Under the pieces are notes generated by a model. The model ran no database searches and was not told the DNA's origin. It saw nothing but the letters and a program-made list of their open reading frames with translations. A stretch of DNA of 64,000 bases from Stagonosporopsis chrysanthemi. Taxonomy: Eukaryota > Ascomycota > Dothideomycetes > Pleosporales > Didymellaceae. Where the stretch lies: positions 1 to 64,000 of the forward strand of contig JAFISE010000040.1 in assembly GCA_022560025.1 (NCBI GenBank), given 5' to 3'. Position numbers and translations under genes: made by a program. Shown here piece after piece: positions 57,995 to 64,000 of the stretch (its first letter is position 1; each line of letters opens with the position of its first letter).

Positions 57995-60646
57995 ATGCTT
58001 TGCGCATTCACGAGATTGGGTGCGTCGCTACGATTGTTGCCTGCGAAGGGGCCGCAGCTTCCACTTCTAGGCGCGCACCTTTCTCGAACACACCTCTCTA
58101 TCCTGCCCAAGCGGCCACAGCAGACTTCCTCCACTCTACGCCATCACTACGGTTATCCGGCTGCACAGTCATACACAACCATGGGCATGCTCGATGTAGC
58201 CGTACAGAAACACAATACCAATGTCGCCACCACCGTACCTCCCGCTTCGAACCCCGCCTTTAAGCAGCCATCGCTCGTCAACACCTTGAATCGCACAGAG
58301 TCTGCACAGAGACCAGGGACACGACCGGCCACATCCGTTGCCAACAACATCGCCAAAAAGAATGCCACGGGCGGACATCGACCTACAAATCAGCTGTCGT
58401 ACGGAACGAAACGAACGTCGAGTGGGTTGGCAAAGTCATGGAGCTCACATGAAGACACATTCGAGTATCCCTCGCTCAACATCTCAGAGTTGGAGAAAGA
58501 GAACGACTTTGCTGTCTATCACACACCGTCACGGAACAACAGCAGCAGCCTAGCCACAGCACTGTTTGACGAGGACGACTTCGACAGTGACATCGACCTC
58601 GACGTTGAAGATCCTGCAACAAAAAGCTCCGTCACTTACCCAAAGCTTCCGCCCGTATCGTCCGCAGCCACAAGGGACTCTGGATACTCGTCACGGCTCC
58701 AGTCGATGCAACCAAAGATCGAGCTGGATAGTAGCCAGCCTATCCCATGGTCCTCTTCTCCGGCCGAGCACTTCAAGACACCAACAAAACCGCCACCGAC
58801 CAAGAGCAAGCGACGTGGGCTTCCCTGGTCACATCAGCAGAGCCAAGTTAAGCCACAGCTTACGCCTGAACCTGAAGAAGACACCGCAGCGAGCAAGAAG
58901 CGGAAATCGGCTGCCGTAACATCCAGCAGCACCTTTACTCCCCTTCCAAAAGATCCGTCGAAGTCGCAATACCCATGGAATACGACGGCAAGCGCAATCA
59001 AGCAGCAGCAGAAGGCGCTCAAAGAACAGCACAAGGCGAAGGTCACAGAAATCTTGGATGACACCGAGAACGCGACGCGGAAGAAGAAGAATGTCATCGC
59101 TAAGATGTTTTTGAGTGAGGAGCAGAAGAACGTCTTGGATCTGGTCATTCAACACAAGAAGAGCGTGTTCTTTACTGGTTCTGCTGGTGAGTCCTACAGT
59201 ATTTCAGTGAGGACATAGCTGATCATCGCAGGTACTGGTAAATCTGTCCTGCTGCGAGAGATCATCTCAGGACTACGCAAGAAGTTCATTCGCGAACCAG
59301 ACCGGGTGGCCGTCACAGCTTCTACAGGTCTGGCAGCTTGCAATATCGGCGGTGTTACGATTCACAGCTTCTCGGGGATTGGACTTGGTAAGGAGCCGGC
59401 AGAAGATCTCGTCAAGAAGATCAGACGTAATGCAAAGGCCAAGCAGCGGTGGTTGCGCACCAAAGTTCTCATCGTGGACGAGGTCTCCATGGTCGACGGA
59501 GATCTTTTCGACAAGCTTGAGCAAATTGCTCGAACAATTCGAAACAACGGCAGGCCGTTCGGTGGTATTCAGCTGGTCATCACGGGAGACTTCTTCCAAT
59601 TACCACCGGTGCCAGAGTACGGCAAAGCATCGAAGTTCGCATTTGATGCCGGGACATGGAACACATCTATCGAGCACACAATCGGCCTTCATCATGTCTT
59701 CCGTCAGAAGGACCCCGTTTTCGCTAACATGCTGAATGAGATGCGTGAAGGTCGCATGTCAACGGAGTCGATTTCAAATTTCAGGAAACTGGATCGGCCG
59801 TTACCTGCCGCCGAAGGCAACATCGAAGCTACGGAGCTGTTCCCTACCCGCATGGAGGTTGATCGCGCCAACACGCTCCGCATGCAGCAGCTACACGGCG
59901 ACACATTCAGCTTCGAATCCCGAGATGGTGGTACAGTGACAAACAAAGAGCAGCGTGACAGGTTGCTCCAGAATTGCATGGTTCCGGAGGTCGTGCATCT
60001 GAAGAAGGGCGCCCAGGTCATGCTGGTCAAGAACATGGATGACACCCTTGTAAATGGTTCCCTTGGCAAGGTCATTGGCTTCATGACCGAACAGCAATTC
60101 ACCTTTTGGAAGGAGAATGAGGAAGACATGCTGGAAGGCAACATGACGGAAGCTCAGATGAAGTCTGAGATGGCCAAGACCGTCCTGGGTCTCAATACAG
60201 CACAGGTCTTCCCCCTCATCCGCTTTGCCATTGCCGATGGCACAACACGCGACCTACTCTGCAAGCGTGAAGACTGGAAAGTCGAGCTGCCCAATGGAGA
60301 GGTGCAGGCGAGTCGTTCTCAGATCCCGCTCATCCTCGCTTGGGCACTGTCCATTCACAAAGCACAAGGTCAGACACTTGAGCGCGTGCGCGTCGATCTT
60401 GGCCGTGTGTTCGAAAAGGGTCAGGCGTACGTTGCTCTCTCCAGAGCGACAAGCATGGCGGGTTTACAGATCCTGAGGTTCGATCCCAGAAAGATCATGG
60501 CGCACGAGAAGGTCAGGTCTTTCTATTCGAGCCTAAGTCGTGCGGAGCAGGTCGAGGCTAAGGCGAAGAGCTCTACAATACTGGGAAAGATGCAGACTGC
60601 GAATGAGAAGCAAAAGCAGAGGCGAAGCCTTAACGACGAGGACTGA
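57995..60646 (+). CDS. PIF1: PIF1 5'-3' DNA helicase, probably dual-targeted
   Basis: Two exons (57995-59186 and 59232-60646) give 868 residues from the first good ATG. The 45-bp intron splits the Walker A motif GSAGTGKS at about residue 397. Downstream are ASTGLAACNIGG, Walker B LIVDEVSMV, the Pif1 signature region with GDFFQLPPVP, HHVFRQKDP, and the C-terminal SIHKAQGQTLERV and QAYVALSRAT motifs; all helicase motifs look intact. Residues 1-60 from 57995 are Arg/Leu-rich with no acidic residue, a clear mitochondrial presequence; the next in-frame ATG at 58181 (MGMLDVAV) would give a form without it. Yeast PIF1 makes mitochondrial and nuclear forms in the same way. The helicase unwinds G-quadruplexes, limits telomerase and maintains mitochondrial DNA. 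The long linker to the helicase core is disordered. Confidence 0.95.
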
Positions 60647-60817
60647 ACGTGGGAGTCCGCCGCTGTATAGATCAGGTCAAGCATTGTCGGCATTCGAATC
60701 AGGGTAGATGGTCTTGGGGCGGTCAGCCCGAGCCATGCGGCGTTACAGTAATGATATGATACCATTGAACCTCAGCACACCATCTATAATGCTAAACATC
60801 AATTCCAACCGGACTCC

Positions 60818-62878
60818 TCAGTCCTCCTTACTCCACACACATCTACTCGCCCTGACGGTCCTCACCCCACGGCCTTCCAAAACACCCCCCTCATAATCCT
60901 CACCATCCACCACCACACCTTCACACTTCCACCCTAGCTCAACTGACCCCTGCACCCCCTCAGGCGTCTCAACCCTCGCCTCAAACCCAAACCCCTCGTC
61001 CCCTTCCCCAACAACCCGCCACCGAACCCCAAACCTCCCCATCGGACTTTCAAACCCAACATCCACACTCCTCACCACCCCATCACTCTGCGGTCTAAAC
61101 CGCCACACCCTCCAACCCACCACCTCCAACCCGCCTACATAACTCGTCAGCGCCACCGTCGGCCCGCTGCTCCACCCATGCGCCAGCGACGTATACGCAG
61201 CGTCGTTCTTGTACCCCGCGTTGCCCCTGTAGTACAGCGATCCGTTTGCGCTCAGGCCCTCGGCGAGCGTGGAGCCCGTCATGCTGGGGTGGTCGAGGAG
61301 GTGCGACCACAGCGTGCGAGTGAGGTTGAGGGCGCGGGCGGGGGCGCGTGCGGCAAAGTGCGCGAGGACCTCGATCGAGGTGATGAAGGGGCTGATTGTG
61401 TCGGGGAGCTCGGGGGTGAGGGGCCCGATGGGGCCGTGGAAGGAGGGCAGGGCGCGGGAGAGCTGGGTGGATTGCTGGGGTGTGCTGGGGAGGTTGTAGA
61501 GGAGCGCGAGGGCGTTGCCGTCTTGCGGGGAGAGGAGCGTGGTGGTGTTGTCGTGGTAGAGGTGCGTGGTGGTGTTCCAGAGGAGGGCGTTGTATGCTGT
61601 TTTCAGGCGGGAGGCGGCGGTGGACCAGGTGTGTGCTTGGGTTGCGAGGGAGGAGTTGGAGGACGTGGTGTTGGATGGAGTTCCAGCTAGCGAGGAGGCG
61701 AGACTGGCAAACGAGGCCAGGGCGTGGTAGTCGAGGGCGTTGAGCGCGCTGTTGTAGCCTCCGCCGCCCTGGCGCGCCCAGTCGTTCGCACGCGTCTGCT
61801 CGTGCAAGCCCACCGGGCTGTCGAGGCCGCGCAGGATAAAATCCAGCCCGCGCGTGATATTCGACCAGTGTGTTTCCACCCACGGCAGGTCAGACGTCCA
61901 GATGGCGTAGTTATACATGGCAATCAGGCTCCACGCATGGTACGTATCGCTCTGTGCTCCGTTCCTGAAACTCCCCGTCGCCGGTCCAGCGAAAGGAAAG
62001 CGACCTGTCGTGGCGTTCTGGTAGTAGAATAATGTCTCCAGAGCATGGTACACTGACTCCAGCCCGTCTGACCCAAGCGCAAGGAAAGCTGTCGTGCCTT
62101 GGATCCCCAAATCACCAGGCCAGATTGCTCGATCTCTCTTCGCGCCATCCACGAGAATTGGGCCACTGATGCCGATGCTGTTATTGTAAGCCCATCCTGG
62201 TCGTACTTGCGGGATCCAGCGCCCAGTGTCCTTGGGCGCGATGTTGGTCTGCACTGTGTAAGCGCCGGCGTACCAGGTTCTGACCAAGAGATCATCGTCT
62301 GGCGTGTAGAAATGGCCGCCGTAGTTGCGCAGGTCTGGCGTATTTGGCGCAAAGCCGATTTCACACGTCACGTTGGAGATCTCAACATGGGCGACAGCGT
62401 TGATCGTCAGGAAGCGGAAGCCTCCGCGGAATTTCTCCCTTGGTATTGTGTAGAAGGTTGGACCACCTGGTAGTGTGACATTGAGAGCTTGATCCCAGTC
62501 CTGAGTAGGTGTCGACCCGGTATCGTCGGAAATAGCGCGCACGAACAAGGGAGACTCTGCAAATGCCAAAGACAGCTGTGGAGCAGATGTGTTTACAGAG
62601 CTGGCGCTGTGGGCGATGAAACTGACCCAACCTCCGACCTCGATCCCAAAGTCAAGACTGATGCGACTGCCGGGTGACAAGAAATAGGGTCCATTACGTG
62701 TAGATGAGCTGGTAACGTTTCCTGACCAGGAATGTACAGCAACTGGCTTCACTGATCGTGACGCTGGACTATAGTTGTAAGCATCCCATGGCTTCGTAAG
62801 GGCAGCAGACGCTAGGGATAGGAGTGCAAACAAAGTGTGAAGTATACACGGAACAACACTGGCTCGATGAAGGGCCAT
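60818..62878 (-). CDS. Secreted alpha-L-rhamnosidase-like (GH78-type six-hairpin) glycosidase
   Basis: A single exon of 686 residues starting at 62878. The start was chosen because MALHRASVVPCILHTLFALL...SLASA is a good signal peptide, while the upstream in-frame ATG (62926) adds a polar stretch in front. The first 200 residues are beta-rich with several N-glycosylation sites (for example NVT, NTS). The (alpha/alpha)6-barrel domain is marked by DGAKRDRAIWPGDLG (about residue 250), the GH78 signature with acidic catalytic candidates, then YHAWSLIAMYNYAIWT and NDWARQGGGGYNSALNALDYHALA. The enzyme probably releases L-rhamnose from pectin or plant glycosides outside the cell. The C-terminal part is beta-rich. 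GC is high in the barrel and produces long antisense frames (61178-61690). It converges with PIF1 at 171 bp. Confidence 0.88.
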   Translation of the reverse strand: MALHRASVVPCILHTLFALLSLASAALTKPWDAYNYSPASRSVKPVAVHSWSGNVTSSSTRNGPYFLSPGSRISLDFGIEVGGWVSFIAHSASSVNTSAPQLSLAFAESPLFVRAISDDTGSTPTQDWDQALNVTLPGGPTFYTIPREKFRGGFRFLTINAVAHVEISNVTCEIGFAPNTPDLRNYGGHFYTPDDDLLVRTWYAGAYTVQTNIAPKDTGRWIPQVRPGWAYNNSIGISGPILVDGAKRDRAIWPGDLGIQGTTAFLALGSDGLESVYHALETLFYYQNATTGRFPFAGPATGSFRNGAQSDTYHAWSLIAMYNYAIWTSDLPWVETHWSNITRGLDFILRGLDSPVGLHEQTRANDWARQGGGGYNSALNALDYHALASFASLASSLAGTPSNTTSSNSSLATQAHTWSTAASRLKTAYNALLWNTTTHLYHDNTTTLLSPQDGNALALLYNLPSTPQQSTQLSRALPSFHGPIGPLTPELPDTISPFITSIEVLAHFAARAPARALNLTRTLWSHLLDHPSMTGSTLAEGLSANGSLYYRGNAGYKNDAAYTSLAHGWSSGPTVALTSYVGGLEVVGWRVWRFRPQSDGVVRSVDVGFESPMGRFGVRWRVVGEGDEGFGFEARVETPEGVQGSVELGWKCEGVVVDGEDYEGGVLEGRGVRTVRASRCVWSKED

Positions 62879-63398
62879 TATGAGTGTGACCCTACACGTG
62901 AGACATATTGGTGTGCCGTGTGTCAATTCAACCCTTTTATTGAGAATGGGTTCTCCACCTACAAATTACCGAAGCACCCGTAGGCTAATGCAGGGTCGCA
63001 GGAGCAGACATGGGGTAGATGAGATCTAATCAGAAATGTTTAGCGTCTGTGCCCGATGTGTGTGATCTGCAGCACTCAGTATGGCATCTCGCCCAGAGAT
63101 CCTCCGGTCAATGCTTGGTACGGAGAATCTCTGCAAACCCGTCAAAACCACGTGTCATGTCAAAAGCTGAAATGTCGTGAATAAAACCGTATGATCGTAA
63201 GCATATCGACAGATCTTGATCGTATGTACACTGTATACGCTCAAGCCATATACACAAGCGCCAAGTACTACGTCGGTATTCAAGTTCGTGATTCATGAGC
63301 AATATCATCACCCGTCTAGGCTCGACTCGAAATCCGTTTGTTGACTGGCTCTTTCATTGTCGTATGTGGAATTGTAGCGGAAGCGGTTGGGCACCTAT
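62879..63398. other. Rhamnosidase-like gene promoter; no gene seen
   Basis: 520 bp between the start of the glycosidase gene and the stop of the PFK-2/FBPase-2 gene, both on the minus strand. No regulatory box was clear by eye. Confidence 0.5.
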
Positions 63399-64000
63399 TT
63401 ACTCCAATGGATTAACGTGGGACGACTTCACATTGAGCGGCTGAGGGGTCGCTGTTCCAGATTTGACGTTGGGTGTGCCTATCCCAGAGAAGGGACTTAC
63501 CGCTCCGCTAGGAGGCACAGGAATCTTGATATCCTCGGGACTACCAGGAACCATGCTTTCTGGGAGATTGGGGATCTTGATACGTTTTGCGACATTGTTG
63601 TAGCTCGAGGGAATGATCTTGGCCACTATCAGCAACGACAAGCACAACAGAGAAATATAATGCTTACCTCAATGATCTCGTCACGCGGGAACTCGAGCTT
63701 AGGGATATCCGCCGCATTACAAGCCATCAGATATCCGTAGAGCACACGAAGAACGGACTCGTGAGCAATGATGAGGAGATCGTTCTCTTCACGTTCAAGC
63801 TCAAGGATAATTGGCTCCATGCGAACGGCAAGATCGTGGTAAGACTGCGTATCGTTAGCATGTCGTTAGTAGCACAGCAAAGCAACTCACCTCTGCACGT
63901 GGGTATCTGTGGTGGTACGGGTCTGCCTCGTGCTTGGTGACTTCGTCTGGCAACTCTTCTCTGATTTTGCGCTCTGACATCTTCTCGCATACTCCAGGGT
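63399..64000 (-). CDS. 6-phosphofructo-2-kinase / fructose-2,6-bisphosphatase, C-terminal part (cut by window end)
   Basis: Three exon pieces (64000-63891, 63844-63668, 63617-63399) give the last 168 residues; the kinase domain and the RHG motif lie beyond the window. What remains is the histidine-phosphatase half: GVCEKMSERKIREE (with the family's catalytic-type Glu), YPRAESYHDLAVRMEPIILE, and IIAHESVLRVLYGYLM with the second catalytic histidine. Introns have GTGAGT and GTAAGC donors and CTAAC-like branch sites. The tail is Pro/Ser/Gly-rich with Thr-Pro sites (GTPNV, TATPQ), possible kinase targets. The enzyme sets fructose-2,6-bisphosphate, the switch between glycolysis and gluconeogenesis, so it works on the same decision that FacB controls at the gene level. 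Confidence 0.9.

Noticed and set aside
61178..61690. 170-codon plus-strand Gly/Arg-rich frame and 61095-61883 minus frame
   Set aside because: Both overlap the GH78-like gene in other frames and arise from its high-GC codons.
1..64000. Secondary-metabolite cluster, CRISPR array, phage or intact transposon
   Set aside because: No polyketide synthase, NRPS, terpene synthase, reverse transcriptase, transposase or spaced repeats were seen; the gene set is nuclear fungal housekeeping and regulation.

Overview
The window reads as nuclear DNA from a filamentous ascomycete (Pezizomycotina, most likely Dothideomycetes; the class is inferred from protein flavour, not proven). The reasons are many short introns of 45-60 bp with GTAAGT/GTACGT donors, CTAAC/CTGAC branch sites and AG acceptors, long 5' and 3' untranslated stretches, dispersed genes on both strands with no operons, and orthologues of typical mould regulators (FacB/Cat8, an AmdX-like C2H2 factor). 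Gene models below were spliced by hand; nearly all close exactly in frame.

Layout: 1-3.5 kb is a decayed edge that opens with a 55-base G run and carries a broken GH3 beta-glucosidase relic. 3.5-37 kb is a gene-rich block: a polyQ protein and KTI12 (divergent), FacB/Cat8, a SET-domain methyltransferase and CDC14 (divergent), a DUF1749 alpha/beta hydrolase, EDC3, a transglutaminase-like protein, an unusual Zn2Cys6 factor, a B-type cyclin, LSm3 and a Ybp/glomulin protein (divergent), a putative mitochondrial protein, and free-methionine-R-sulfoxide reductase. A tRNA-Arg(CCT) at 37.7 kb closes the block. 37.8-41.5 kb and 45.1-52.2 kb are gene-poor and flank a large AmdX-like regulator. 52-64 kb is dense again: a small membrane protein, an acidic Med2-like protein diverging from a Pub1/TIA1-type RNA-binding protein, PIF1 helicase, an alpha-L-rhamnosidase-like secreted enzyme, and the 3' part of 6-phosphofructo-2-kinase/fructose-2,6-bisphosphatase, cut by the window end.

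Functionally the genes are mostly housekeeping: mitotic control (cyclin B, CDC14), mRNA fate (LSm3, EDC3, Pub1), tRNA modification (KTI12), genome stability (PIF1), redox repair (fRMsr, Ybp family) and carbon regulation (FacB, AmdX-like, PFK-2/FBPase-2). No biosynthetic cluster, CRISPR, or intact transposon was seen. The most notable signals are a 5-nt micro-exon plus an ATG-only first exon in the fRMsr gene, a probable dual-start (mitochondrial/nuclear) PIF1, an in-frame 48-nt cryptic intron in FacB, and a zinc-cluster factor with its DNA-binding motif at the far C terminus behind a ubiquitin/PB1-like N-terminal domain.
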